This document shows positions 23,144 to 35,332 of a stretch of 64,000 nucleotides of DNA, in pieces (the first letter of the stretch is position 1; each line of letters begins with the position of its first letter). Origin of the DNA: Chytridium lagenaria. Taxonomy: Eukaryota; Chytridiomycota; Chytridiomycetes; Chytridiales; Chytridiaceae. Made by a program: the position numbers and the translations under genes. A model generated the notes under the pieces. The model did not search any database. It saw nothing but the letters and a program-made list of their open reading frames with translations, and had not been told where the DNA came from. Location: NCBI GenBank assembly GCA_025449115.1, contig JAHLKC010000066.1, positions 1 through 64,000 of the forward strand, given 5' to 3'.

Positions 23144-25903
23144 ATGGCTCGTATATCCTTCAACCGGCGGAATCTCCGAAACATCCTCGTCCTCGCCTCC
23201 TTCGCCTCCTTCCTTCTCATCTTTCTCTACCTTGCCTTCTCCGAGCATGAGGACTACTCGTCAACATCCACCCGCAACCCTCATCTCGATGTTGCCGTTG
23301 ACATCACAAATACCTCCAATTCAGGATCAATGAAACTCGGACGGTATAGCAGTCGGAAAAGGAGAATCATCACAATAGACATTAGTCAACCACCCCCATT
23401 GCCGGCGCATTACTTGCAAGAAGCCATGGAGGAACGGTCGGAGGTGTCGAAATTCTGCTTTGCTTTCATGACAGGCCAGCAGGTTGCTCTGGGGTTTCCG
23501 GCGATACCTTATTGCGGGCCTGGACGGAAGGAGATTGCAACGGGACTTGGATTCTCAGAGAGCCTGTCATTTCATGATAAAATGGTCCGTATGGCTCTTA
23601 TTGAGAAAGGGGATGCTCGGCTGAGGGTTGCTCAGAATAAAGCCAAGGCAGGGAGGAAACGGATTGAAAAGCAGTTGGAACTGATGGCGGAATCGTATGG
23701 AGAGTCGGACGACGTGGATGAAGGGGCTGAGGGCGAACCTGCGTTTGACGGCAACCAAAAAAATCGTAGATCTTTAGACGAGGCTTCGTTGCCAGAAGAC
23801 ACAGCCTCACAATACCCGTTTGACCCTCTTAATCAGAAAACCGGAGTTTATAGCAACCCTGACCAGGTTGTTCAGTCACCGGGAGAAGCGGTTAAATTGG
23901 ATTATGTGAATGGCACGTCGGAAACACCAGCGGAACCTGTTGAGGGCGGGGCGTCACGGATTAGCTGCAAGACCATTGATGCGCACATCCCTCATACCGT
24001 TTGCGATACCACAAATGTCGCTATATCAGCATCGCTTTTGAAGCAGTCGCATTCAAAACAGGCACAGCCCAAGTTTGGGACCGTTAAGGCTTCGTGTGAA
24101 TTAAATGAGACTCTTTGGTTTAAACCACATGTCTTTGGTTCTGGGGCCGTGAACTGGTTTAGGGGTGAGTAATGATTTTTGTACGGCTTGCGCTAATTTT
24201 TCTTTCTCTTACACTTTTAGGTGGTGTAGATATGATGGATTTGAATAAGGATGGGATCCATTGCGATGCATGGTAATTTATCTTGGTTTCACCATCACGT
24301 TGCTCTATCTTTGCTTATATATATTTCTTTTTAAGGGTCAACACCCCCATATTCGCAATAAAACGGTGAGTCACAGTATACTTGTTATAATGTACTAAAA
24401 ACATTCTTATAAGTTGGGATACCATCGACCCGTTCAACATCCACCAAGATCTTCTCAACACATTTATTGCCTACGCCTCAATGGATATTGATCCCTCTAA
24501 ATATCAAGTCATAGTCCTCGACGACAGGAGTCCGGACGGCCCCTTCGTCTCAGCCTACACAGATATATTCTCAACCTCCTCAGAATTCCTCGACATGAAA
24601 GAAATCACCTCTTTATCTGCCGAAGGTTCCACAGTCTGTTTCAAGCGCATCGTGTGGGGGTTTTCCGGCCAAAATCTCGGCGCTTTCATTGGAGAACAGC
24701 AGGGAGACGCGGTGTAAGCAGTCACCGTTGCTGCTCGCGTTTCGGAGATTCATGTTGGATCGTTGGAGGCGAACGGTTTTAGGGCCAAAAGGGATTGATC
24801 CGGGAAGTATACCTGTCGATACAAAAGTCTCGGGACTCCCCGTCATGCCTGTTCCGAAGTCGTATTTCCTTGACTTAAACGTTGAATCCCGAGAAGTGGC
24901 TAAACAGCAAAAAGCGGAGGAAGAGGGACACGATACGCCCGATAATCAGCAACAACCTGTTGACGATCACGTCCCGAATCGTCTGGCAAGACGAAGTGGA
25001 GGACGACCGGATCTGGAAATGAAATTCATTGATGATGACGATCAATTTGAGGATTTAAAGGTGTCCCCAATTGTCATTACATATGCCATACGGAAGGCTT
25101 ATTCCATGTCTGAACCATTATACGAGGAAGACGACGCTGAACACCACGATCGAACAGATGAGCGCGACTCTCCCGAGGCCCTCGAAAGCCCTTCCCCCTC
25201 CATTAACACCACCCTCCACCGTCGTTCTGCATCCGCTCCACACCCAGCCTCACGCGGTAGCACGATTAAGAATGAACGAGAGCTGATTGAACGCATCCGC
25301 CGGGCCGTGTCGTTCTGGTCCACTCCTGAATCGGGGAGACGGGCGAATGTGAATATAAGGTTTCGGGCGGTGGATTTCGCGACGCTTGCTGTTGAGGATC
25401 AGGTTGCGCTTGCGCAGGATACGGATGTGTTGATTGGTGCGCATGGGGGTGTGCTTGTGAATTTGATATATTTGAGAGCGGAGCCGGTTGGAGGATTGCT
25501 GGAGTTGAAGCCGGCGCGGATTAAGAATAAGAGGTTGCAGTACAGGAATTTGGCGTATCAGGTGAGATTAGGGCTTTTTGTTCTCATGTTTGAATCTTAA
25601 CATTCTAAATTTACTCTGTCTGCTGCATTTATCATGTTTCTCAATATCCACAGCTGGGCTTTAGGTGAGATAAATCCAAATCCTTTACAACTTTTTATTT
25701 CATAATGTCAACTCATATTTCCCCTTTATTACAGATACGACGCTGTCTCAATCGGTCAATCCTACGTTCACAACCTCGACCTCGTCGTCCGACGTCTCCG
25801 TCAACTCGTCGTTGAAGTCTACCGTATCCGCCGTAACGGCATGCTAGCAAATCAAGCAAGTCTCACCTACACGCCCCCCGAATCCGATGAAAAGGCGTGG
25901 TGA
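23144..25903 (+). CDS. Golgi type II membrane glycosyltransferase, GT61 (DUF563) family
   Basis: The start ATG at 23144 is followed by a basic stretch and a signal-anchor helix (ILVLASFASFLLIFLYLAF), giving type II topology. A long variable stem leads to the catalytic region. The C-terminal part has VLIGAHGGVLVNLIYL, the hallmark GT61 nucleotide-sugar-binding block, then GGLLELKPARIKNKRLQYRN. The last exon ends at a TGA, 25901-25903. Introns follow residues FRG (about 24,163) and three or more others (24,274; 24,369; 25,560; 25,660). The frame breaks near 24,650-24,665, next to GGGGGTTTT; joined reading then continues to the GAHG block, so I suspect a consensus indel. Family members transfer xylose or GlcNAc to glycans or EGF domains; the specificity here is unknown. 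Confidence 0.8.
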
Positions 25904-26270
25904 CGCGTCAACATTTTATTTGATCTTTTTCTTTTCCCTTATTTTGGGCGGAATATTGTAAACGCCATATCCTTTTTTTTAACACATAAACGTTTGATGG
26001 GTAATTTTTTTTTATACTTTCGCGTTAATCAAGTGAAACAGAATTGGACAAAACAATGTTTTGAAAAATATGGTGAGCCATGTTGTCTCAAGGACGAAGT
26101 ATGGGTGAAAGATTGAACAGAGGAAAATGGTGGGAAAGCAAGCATGAAAATAACAGTGGAAGATTAGTGTGAAAACAGCTAAATCAAAAATTTGGTTTTA
26201 GGTCTTTTTTTTAAAAAAAAAAAACAGTGCTAAGATGGTGGTGATTTAAAAATCTGCAAAACAAAGGAGA
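25904..26270. other. Convergent 3' flanks, GT61 / lipase
   Basis: Contains only T- and A-rich 3' flanking sequence of two converging genes, including an A-run of about 12 near 26,213-26,224. Confidence 0.5.
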
Positions 26271-29200
26271 TTAACATTCGGCCTTGAGGGTTTCAATGGT
26301 AAGATCCAAGCTGTGGCAAGACAAGAACTGAAATAATAAAAAACGTTAGACAATAACGGTAGTGGATAAAGTAATTTAAAGAAAGTATGACAACTCACCT
26401 CATCTTGTTCGCAGGGAATGCTCTGGACCAATCCCATTTGAAGATCAAAGCAGGGGACAGCGTCTAAAAAACAGAAGATCGTGTGAGCGTAACATTTAAG
26501 AATGGAAGGATGGGGATGGGGGAGGAATATTTACCACGCGCCGGAACAACGTTCATGGTGTACTTGTGCAAGTTTTTGGCCTTGAGATTATCTACAAATG
26601 CATTACAATTTGTCAATCAATGACTTTCGTAGAACTCGAAAACATAGCAGAAACATACATCTCCTTGTCGAATAGCCCAGCCCAGGCGCTGAGAACGCAA
26701 AACTCGGAATCTCCATATGGACTCGCCACAATACTTGCAACAGCGCCACCCAAACTATGTCCGGTCATAATCACGGTCCGGTTCGCATCAATCAATTCCT
26801 GCACTTTGGCTTCCACCGCATTCCAATACACAAGAGTTGAATCCAACGGTCCAAACTTCATGATGGAGTCGGCGAGAAGGTCCACGGTGTCGGCTGGCCA
26901 CACAGTGACAAGGGTTCCAAGGAACGATGAGAGTTGGAGAAGCGCGGAAGTAGACCAGAGATAAAGGTCTTGGAAGACATCGTTGAAGTTGGATGTACCG
27001 CGGACGGCGACAATAGAGATCCCGTTGGTGTCGGCGGCGTCACGGAATTCGATCCACTGTACACCGTCACCGTTATCTGGGGCAGCGCAATCGGTGGGCA
27101 GGGTGGTATTGAACGCGACCCAGCCTTTCAATCGATCCCGTCCATGAATAATGTCTTCAGCGCGCTTACTGCAAGGCTCGTAAGACCCCCTCGCCATGGC
27201 TGCGACGTCGAGGATATCGAGATTGTTGTTAAAGGTGGTAATGGCGACGGAACAGACAGCTGGACGGAACCCTGCGGTGTTGCGGAGAGTTGAGAGGGTG
27301 GTGGTGTTTTTGGGGACGAAAGAGGAGGGGAGACCAAGAGCGGGGATACGGGGAAGGAAGGTTTTTGGAAGTGCGGTTTTGTTAATAGGATCGATGGCGT
27401 CTGTGGCGAGACCGATGATGAGAGCTGTGATCCACGAAGTCGCGATGACCAAAACAATGACGATAAGGGTGTTTCTGGCGTTCCGCGTGGCACGACGTTC
27501 CAACCTCGCATCTCTGCTAAACTTTTCTGTTTTGAAAGTCCTTTGGTAATTTGTCCATCGACAACGGGGGTGACGGTACGACAGGATGAGGAAGGCGACC
27601 ACGAGGGAAACGGAAGATGAGAAGCATGGGAAGATGGCGTACGAATAGATGGAGAGGAAAAGACCGGATAACATTAAACCGGCCATGATGCCAACACGGG
27701 CGCGGGCGTTTCCAAAAATATACCAGTAGGGTTTGGTGGGGTCTGAGTAGCGGACTACGGGAGAAGAATCGCGGCGTCGTGACCGATGACGATCATAAGG
27801 AAGAGGACGATACGGTGAACGCCGACTTCGAGGGGAGGGCGGCTACCCTCCGAGCTGTCACCCTTCCGTCTCCAGAAAAGATCGTAGTAGAGAAGACAAC
27901 TAAAACCTGTTTTATGAAGAAAATCATTAGAATTTCTTTTTACGTATGGAAATGTTACCAATGACAAAGACTGCGCAACGAAGGCCAAAGGCGACAAAGG
28001 CGGGCCAATCCTCGGCACCGTTATAAAGGGCATATCCTTCACTTTTTCTGTAGTCCGGGTAGGGTTGCCAAAAAGTCCGCTTTTGAAAAGAGTAGGCCAA
28101 TTGACGGATGTAGGGGAGTCGGGCAATAAGAAACGCGGCAATGAAAAGACCTGAAACAATAATAACTCCAAGATCCGGCTAATAAAGAAAATAAGAAATG
28201 AGCTACTAAGACAAAAAACTATTAAACCCTTGACATACGTTGAAGTGGGAAAAAGCAAGGGCCGCAACGAAAATAACTATGGCACTAGAAAGTCCTCGTT
28301 TAACGATAAAGCCAAGCAAGTCCTTTCCAGTGTCAAAGCCAGTCGAGGCGTAGTAGTTTGCACGGAGCTGGGAGTCGCTGACTTCTTCAGGGTGGTTCCA
28401 GAGCTCCTCAACGACACGCCAGGTTCTGTAAGTCCTTGCACAAATGTTTACAAAGATGATGAAAAGGAGCGAGGAGATACAGATGCCAATGGAGATAACT
28501 TTAAGATCATAGTCAAGTTAATTTTGTATGATGATTTAAGAAACTTACAGTTAACGAGAGCCCAGTAACCTCTCTTGAACGTGTAGTAACCCATGGGAAT
28601 AGCAAGGATGAAGAAGAGCAAAATTAAGTAGAAAATGTGGCCGATAAGATCAACTCTCCAAGCCACGATTTCCTCAATACTAGCCTCCTTTTCCTCATCA
28701 TTGTCAGGGTCAGCAGGACCACTCAAACCGTTAGCAGTGATAGGAGCCGCAGGTGGTAAATCCCTGCTACTATTTCCGAGTAAAGGGTCCGTCTCGCTAT
28801 CAGCCTCGGTATCCTTTTGTGCCTTGATGCCAGTAAGAGAAGCCATCATCTTGGTGAGGAATGGGGCGATGAGGAAGATGGGAAAGATGTCAGAATCTGG
28901 GTCGTTTCCAAAGTTGGCGCCCCATATGTATATTTGCATGCGAACACCGGTGCGGATAAAAGAGCTGACCATCACATAACCAAGTTCGATATCTAAAATG
29001 AATTATTAATTGAGAGGAAAAGGGTGTGGTGGTGACTTACAAAAGACAAGACCAATGATCAAGGGCCAGATACTGGTGCCACGCGAAGCGTTGAAGGCTG
29101 CGTAGGAGACGTTGATGGTGATGGCCATGAAAATGGTGCATGCCATGACCATGCCGACCAACAACCAGAGGCATCCTCCAATTTGCACAAACTATAAGAA

Positions 29201-30076
29201 AACGTGAGTATGTTTTGATATGGGGGAAAAATGTTATGAGTGCTATGGTATAATAATGATCTCAGTAGGCGATGTAATGTAATCAATTGCAACAAATGCT
29301 GGCTGTGCTCGGCGAGTGCTCACTTCGTCCAATGTGTTACCTCCGGCAATGCTATAGACATCGCTTCGCCTCAAATGTCTCCCAATTCTCAATTCAACTT
29401 CCTCACAATCTTACATACCTTGGTAAAAACCGCATAATCATGAAGCCGATACTTTTTTGGTAGGTCCGACAAATCTTCCATGAGCACTCGATCTCTCAGC
29501 ACCTTGCAACTGCCCTTCAGAACGATTAGGAGCCCTAATCCTGTCGGCTTGGATGGCGGCTTGAGCAATAGAAGCAAAAGAGTTGTGAGAGTTATCACGA
29601 TGAAGAGTATTGTTGCGGTCGTGATTAGGAGACGTCGTAGTGGAGCTGTGAGGGTGCAAGCTGTCTTCATCGTGGTGAGCCTTGATCGTGACTCTGCGTA
29701 TAACATCCGAGGTAAGATGATGCTTTGGGTGAGGCTCGGTTGATGGGGTAGTAGCAGCAGTAGCAGCAGGTTCATGAGGGACTGCTGACTGTTGTTGTTG
29801 GAAGCCAGCAGCAACAGCAGGGGTAGTGCCAGTTTGGGATGGCTTTGCAGCTGCCCACACATTGGTCTCGAGACCATCACCCATAGGAGAAGGAGACCGC
29901 ATCTTTGCCAATGCATTCTTCATTGGAGAGGTGCCAAAGAATGAAGAGGATGAGGTGGTGGTGGTAGGTTGAGGATGCAGTTGTGATGACCCATTAGAGG
30001 TTGAATCGCGTCCTCCCACATCAGGATTAGCATGCGATGGTGCCGAGGGGTGATGATCACCTCCAGTACCCTCCAT
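26271..30076 (-). CDS. Multi-pass membrane class 3 lipase (diacylglycerol lipase-like)
   Basis: ATG 30076 opens a ~200-residue disordered Ser/Thr/His/Gln-rich N-terminus, followed by exons encoding several TM helices: LWLLVGMVMACTIFMAI, IFYLILLFFILAIPMGYY, VIFVAALAF, VIIVSGLFIAAFLIA, then GLFLSIYSYAIFPCFSSSV and VIVLVIATSWITALIIGLA. The C-terminal Lipase_3 domain shows VAVRGTSNFNDVFQDLYLW (oxyanion/lid region), the nucleophile elbow MTGHSLGGAVAS and NVVPARDAVPCFDLQMG. The last exon ends FLSCHSLDLTIETLKAEC. This is the layout of sn-1 diacylglycerol lipases (N-terminal TM bundle, cytosolic lipase). The N-terminal frame shifts near 29,500 just before LPKKYRLHDYAVFTK. I treat 26.3-30.1 kb as one gene because every exon is co-oriented and contiguous, but two genes cannot be excluded. 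Confidence 0.75.
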
Positions 30077-30742
30077 ATTTAGCCTTAAGGAGGTCTAAGA
30101 TTGATGAGGAGCCGTTTTGATCGTAAAGACCTCAATTACAAGTGGTAGTGATCCAGCGAGTACGTACGTGGACGGAAGGGTATGCCTGATGATGAAGGGG
30201 TGTTGGGTTGCGGGATCAGATTTAAAAAGTATGTTACAGCAAAAACGTATTGAAATATTCTGATTGGTATACAGTTTTTGTCTGCAGTGAATTGAGATGA
30301 GTGTATCCATTTTGTACTACCGCAATAAGTGTCTCACTCTTTTTACCTAATATACAGTGACGACATGCGAGTTGATGATACCGTATAAAAAACAAAACAC
30401 GGCATCATCACGTATCCCATGTAAATATGAAGCTGGAAACAAAAAATGTTATTTAAAAAGATAACAAGAAACTTGCTACATACTGAGTATCAACTTGACA
30501 CGTTGATTGCTATTGACCGCGTCACTGACAAAAGATTGCCGCAGCTTTATCCTCATTAAATCAAACTAAATATGAATGACTATGGGTAAAATGCTCCATC
30601 CACAGCCACCGGTATTGCATGGAGCTGCACTCGTTACGTGAAGGGTTATTCATGGTAGCCAGTCACGACTCTAGAGGCCTCGCAGCCCTCTATCGCGAAA
30701 TAGCCTAGGTGTGGGGCTAGAACTCAACATTACTTTATTTAT
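30077..30742. other. Intergenic, no gene seen
   Basis: Upstream flank of the lipase gene and 3' flank of the Dpb4-like gene. The short ORF at 30095-30310 has no coding character. Confidence 0.45.
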
Positions 30743-31656
30743 TTACATAATTTTAATGCTGTGGAGCATCAAAACGATCTCTTCTTCAATCTCATCATCC
30801 TCATCGTCATCTTCTGCATCGTCATCACCACCCATGTCATCTCTCCCCATCAACACGTCCGGTCCTTTTGCTCCTCCTCCTGCCGCTGATGGTGTTGATC
30901 CCATTTCTTCATCTCCTTCTCCACCGCCGCGTCAGCTCCATCTCCATCATCAACCCTCATTGCGTCAACACTTTTCCGCTTTAAAGACTTGCGTTCCTTC
31001 AATGTGGAGGTTGTATGCTAATTCAAATTAGTTTGTATATTCTGTATTGGCAATAATTCAACGAATTAACAAGAAAAAAAAAATGGAAAAGAATTGCGCG
31101 TTTTTTAAAATGCGTAACTGATATTTCTGTAAACTTACCTTCCATCTCCTTTTTCAGCTTGGGAATAAATTCCTCGAATCCATTGCTGCAGTATTAGATA
31201 AACAAAATATAATAAGTTTAACTAAAGATTAAATAAGCTTGTCTGTACCTTCTGAGTGCGTCGTAAATATTTGCTGAGGAAATAGTCTTGTGGTTTCCGG
31301 ATTTTGCGCAGTCATTAGCGCTGAACCAAATCATTTGGATAAGAGTCAGCACTAAACAGTCATATGCAAGCAAAGTAAACGAAGACCTCTCGGCATTTAC
31401 CTTGCTGTGATGTAGCTGATGAAGACGGTGCTGAGTTCGTTTAAAAAAGTGAACGTCAGTTGCAACGAAAACGACCCTTAACGCTTGAGATGCAGGCAGA
31501 CATACTCATAAACCACAAAAGTTCAACTAATCATTACCATGCTCTTGTCATTGCAGACTTTGCATCTTTGTTACATTGTCCTTGAGGAGGCAAAGCTGTC
31601 TTGATAACTCTAGCCGTGATAGCCTTGGGCATGCCGAGGTCGTCGATGGTGGCCAT
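30743..31656 (-). CDS. DPB4: Histone-fold subunit Dpb4/POLE3 (DNA polymerase epsilon, CHRAC)
   Basis: Small H2B-like histone-fold protein; family members pair with Dpb3/POLE4 in DNA polymerase epsilon and in ISWI chromatin remodelers. ATG 31656 gives MATIDDLGMPKAITARVIKTALP, the family N-terminal helix. Exon 2 continues ELSTVFISYITAR, exon 3 ANDCAKSGNHKTISSANIYDALR and exon 4 SNGFEEFIPKLKKEMEG, all aligning with the histone fold of POLE3. The last exon is Lys/Glu-rich. One frame ends at about 30,853; another gives an acidic tail (DDDAEDDDEDDEIEEE) ending at 30743, as is usual for this family. I extend to the acidic tail, which needs an intron or indel. The plus-strand 106-codon ORF over the same region is a shadow. 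Confidence 0.85.
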
Positions 31657-31736
31657 CTCTCCAACAAAAATATGAGTTTGTCCAGAAATTAGAACATGGT
31701 ACTCTACAGGTCGTTTACAAAAAATATTTTTTATAA

Positions 31737-32535
31737 TTACTTTTTGGACACCTTCTTGGAAGTAGGTTTCTTCCATCCCCACACATACGACGCAGCAACC
31801 CCTAACCCAAGTCCAGCAAGGTTCACAATAGTACCCACCCCAAACTCAATCCCCTCAGATGACACACTCTCATGCAAAATATAAATACTGTACTGCGCAA
31901 ACTTGAGCACTCCATCGCTTTATGCACAAGCCGTCTCTCGGGTTCAGACGTTGACGGCAACAAGGCATGAATCGCAAGGAACGCAGTTAAAGCGTCTCCA
32001 CCGACAGCGTATTGAATATGGAAAAGAGTGGTGGCGACAAGCGCTGCAAGGGTGTCAAGATTTTCGCGTGCGAACCCTAGACGCTCCAATGCGAGGGCTT
32101 CGGGGGATCCAGGCGCTCCTGCGGGGTTGACGGCAGCTGAAAGGTTGGGGATACTGCCGAGACCGGTTTTAGAGACGGGGGAAACGGTGGAAGGCTCAAT
32201 GGTGGGAGGGGGTGCGGATTCGGCGGCCTCCAGCGCTTTGATCGTGGTGTCAAAAAGTCTAGGAATGGATCCTCCACCGCCTGATGTATTATTTTTTTTA
32301 GCACGATAAAACAAAATAGAAACTATATAAGTATTAGCGGAAAGTACGTACGGCTGGTGACGGCGGAATGCATGACGGCCATGGGGAGAGTGACGTTTGC
32401 GAGACCGACAAGAGAGGCACCAAGGGCTTGGTAGCCGAGCCAGCCGGCTTCAAGCCATGAGTAGGGGACGGTGATGGAGGAAGAGGACGAAGATGAGGGC
32501 TTTGCTGGGGATGATGATGATGCGGACCTGTTGAA
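31737..32535 (-). CDS. Small membrane protein of unknown family
   Basis: Exons on the minus strand encode a Ser-rich segment, a hydrophobic segment (WLGYQALGASLVGLANVTLPMAV), a Pro/Ser/Gly-rich linker, a helical segment (LDTLAALVATTLFHIQYAVGGDALTAFLAIHALL) and a C-terminal TM (GTIVNLAGLGLGVAASYVWGW) followed by a lysine-rich end (KKPTSKKVSKK). The last part is reached only across a one-base frame change near 31,893-31,900. The 5' end is not resolved: an acceptor near 32,527 is preceded by no clear coding exon. I do not recognise the family. The Lys-rich terminus after the TM would suit a cytosolic tail at the ER or mitochondrial surface, but that is conjecture. Confidence 0.5.
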
Positions 32536-33314
32536 AAAGTGGTTAAAGAAGGATTATCGATGGGGCAAGAGTTGATGATGATGGGATGCCCTACATTTTT
32601 CTCTTCGTTTTTTAATTCTCAAGATTTGGGGTTGTTGAATTTTTGTGATGGTCTCACTCTTCAAACTTCCTCACTCGTCTCATTTGATCTGGCAGTCGAT
32701 ATCGCTCTCATGTAAAACTAAAGGTTGTCGGATGGATATGAGCGAATATAAGGATGGATGGATGGATGGATGTGTTTTAACCCACCATATTTACGCTGTG
32801 AATGTTATTTTGGCGCGAACTTTTTGCATTCAACTACCTAAGTAATCGATGCTGTCGAGAACTGCTTGAGAACAGCTGGCTATCGTACATACTTATTTAA
32901 TTACACATTACATGCAGCTGTCAAATCAGTTTTTATTTTTCAGAAAGGTTGAAAATGAATCTTATTGACATTGTAAAAAATAAAAGCAATTCGTAAAGAC
33001 CAAAGACGATGATGAAGCAATATAAGATTTTAAAAGGAGTAAAGCTTATGTCTCAGGCTACCTACCTACAAGCTAACACCCTCCACATCCAATTTCCCCG
33101 TTCTCAACTTCACCTTCCAAATCCCTCATAGTCCGTCCAAACCATCTATCTATCCACTCCATCGCAATTCATCGTATTCCATTGTACTCAGTCGTACTCC
33201 TTTTTGACGTTTTGATGAAGCATCATCAACGCCCGTCAAAACCGGAACCCCCAAGAAATCAACATGACATGTCTTTCCCCCTGGTTCTTTTCGAACCATG
33301 CGACATGCCCTAAT
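32536..33314. other. Intergenic with a GGAT microsatellite
   Basis: No supported gene. A GGAT tetranucleotide repeat lies at 32752-32772. The ORF at 32645-32845 is not supported by composition. Confidence 0.45.
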
Positions 33315-33530
33315 TCAAGCATGACAAATTGACAATCTCAGAAAAACCTCCAAGATCCTGCCGACCAAAAAAAGACCAATCCCTGCCCCAAAGGCCCAAA
33401 GCACCACAGACCCCCGGTCATCTTCGCGCACTGGTGTGGAAAGTGAAAGCGTCAAACGAAACCATCCATACGAGAGCGCAGACTTAGGTTCAACTTTGAA
33501 AGCCGTCATTCGAGTCTTCTTGGGAGGCAT
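33315..33530 (-). CDS. Small single-TM protein, hypothetical
   Basis: A 71-codon ORF from ATG 33530: basic N-terminus (MPPKKTRMTAFKVEPKSALSYGWFRLTL), then one hydrophobic helix (GSVVLWAFGAGIGLFLVGRILEVFL) and a short tail. Size and layout suit a tail-anchored or translocase-type small subunit, but no family is recognised. It is divergent from the next gene, with 91 bp between start codons. Confidence 0.4.
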   Translation of the reverse strand: MPPKKTRMTAFKVEPKSALSYGWFRLTLSLSTPVREDDRGSVVLWAFGAGIGLFLVGRILEVFLRLSICHA

Positions 33531-33621
33531 CCTTGAGGCTTGTTCCTTCCTTGTCCCTCCCTAATCAGACGCCAAATTCCCTTCCCGCTTGCCACCCTTC
33601 CTCACATCCACACATCCAACC

Positions 33622-34901
33622 ATGGGCGGCCTCAGCGGCTTCATCAACATGTTCCTTCCTGGTTTCGTCCTCGAACAAAAGGATGAAATGATGTTCCCGA
33701 CTCCTTGGCATATGCAATGGAACAATCTCTGGCTCTCCCAAACAACACTCTGCATCCTCTGGCTAGCCTACAACCGTCGTTGGGTGCCGGCATGGGACTG
33801 TAATAAAACATCATGGATCGCAAAACAGTTTTGGGTGATGCTGGTGACGCATGGGTTGTTTTACATTGTTGAGATTTATTCAACGGATATCATTCGACAG
33901 TATACACCGATGTGTGAGTTACCCTCATTCCTTATTTATCTAACTTTACACCAGTATTCCATCATGCCTTTGCGCTGATTATATTCAGCTCCTTTTTGAT
34001 GGATGGCAACACTCTTTCGGTGATAACACTTCTCCGATTGTCGTGCATGGGATATACTGGGTGCTTGGAGCGACGAATATGAATCTTCTGATGGTGTATA
34101 ATTTATTGTTGTTGATTTGCGGAGGGGTGACGTTCCATAACAATGTTGCCGTGGGACCCAGACATCAGCCGAATAGTAATGTATTGTCCGTTTCGGCAAT
34201 GTGCATTTCGGGAGTAAATTACTTTACTTACTGTGAGTATTTGAATTTTTTGTTATTTTATTTAATGGCAGCCCGTCCATCATAACGGTGCGATGAGATT
34301 GGCTACGTTTATGTCTGCTTTGATTTAATAGCGTCTAGGCTGTTTTGCCGTTTTTCTTCAACTACTGTAATCTTTTGCAGTTCCACTATCATTTCTTCTT
34401 TAGTCTTCACAACATTCTATCGTCTTTTATCGCCTTTATTTTTTCACCAATTCTTTTTGGGCATCTTTATTGACTCTATCTGTTCCACATATTTCAGGCT
34501 GGTCATACCGCGGGAGCGGCTGCCTCTCAAACCGCTTTAACGAAATGATCATCTCAAATCTCACCCACCACCTCCTCCTCTGCACTCTCCTCACCCTCGT
34601 CCTTATCGGCGCAGTTTACTATTTCGCACTACAAACCCGAAAGCGATGGACTAAAATGGGTTACATCCCGCCATACGCTCGTCGCGCATCGCTCAGCGAT
34701 TCAATGGAGGAGGGTCTTCAAAAATCTTTTGGCGCGAGTACGTCAACACCGAAACGAGGGTTTTTGTATGGGTTCGGAGGAAGAGCAAGGAGGGGAGATG
34801 TTGAAGAGAATACGGATTTTTTGTTGGATTCGTTGGATGAAGAGAGAGGGAGAAAGGCGCCGTCACCGCCTTTACGGAGGACGGGAGAGAAATCTGCATG
34901 A
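33622..34901 (+). CDS. Multi-pass membrane protein, paralogue A of a tandem pair
   Basis: ATG 33622 (MGGLSGFINMFLPGFVLEQ). Three exons with introns at about 33,912-33,951 and 34,232-34,497. About seven TM segments can be seen, among them LWLSQTTLCILWLAY, FWVMLVTHGLFYIVEIY, HHAFALIIFSSFL, MVYNLLLLICGGV and HHLLLCTLLTLVLIGAVYYF. The C-terminus is a Ser/Arg-rich cytosolic tail. The HH pair at the start of exon 2 and the overall topology are reminiscent of TLC (TRAM-LAG1-CLN8) proteins, but this is only a suggestion. Comparison with the downstream paralogue shows a one-base loss near CTTCTCCGATTG (34,030-34,040): LSVITLL should continue into PIVVHGIYWVLG. Confidence 0.65.
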
Positions 34902-35332
34902 CGGTACTTCCCCTTGGGAGTAGTTCCATTTTTTATTAACTTTTATTGTGTTTTTTTTTTTTTGTCCGTCTTAACATTTCTCTACTTCCCTGCGTTTTGT
35001 TAATTCGTCTATCTCTCTCTCTCTCTCTCTCTACCTTTAATATTGTGTTAAGAAGAGATATATTTTATGCTCGCGATAGAGCATCGCCCTGTAGAACCTC
35101 TTGTTAAGCTAGAAAACGCCTCATAGTTGTTAAAGCGTAACCCGTGTATAGTACTTTTCTCTTCGCTGTACGCAATGCCGTCAAAATGCCAGCTCTCTCA
35201 AAATTGATTGGGGAGTGCGAATCAATGCGAAAATGAAAAGTACAAAAACCCTGTCCCGTTCCTTCAACTCCAAATGATGCATAGATAGACGTGCCCTCCC
35301 ATACTCCATCGATAGAAATCAGCGGTTTAGAA
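34902..35332. other. Spacer between tandem paralogues
   Basis: Contains a TC dinucleotide repeat at 35012-35032 and T-rich sequence. No gene seen. Confidence 0.45.

Noticed and set aside
29389..29916. Separate 175-codon minus-strand gene
   Set aside because: Its 5' part is a shadow of the disordered lipase N-terminus; only the last segment (LPKKYRLHDYAVFTK) looks coding and is included in the lipase model.
30711..31031. 106-codon plus-strand ORF with a Ser-rich stretch
   Set aside because: It is opposite the acidic tail and last exon of the Dpb4-like gene; the Ser run is the complement of Asp/Glu codons.
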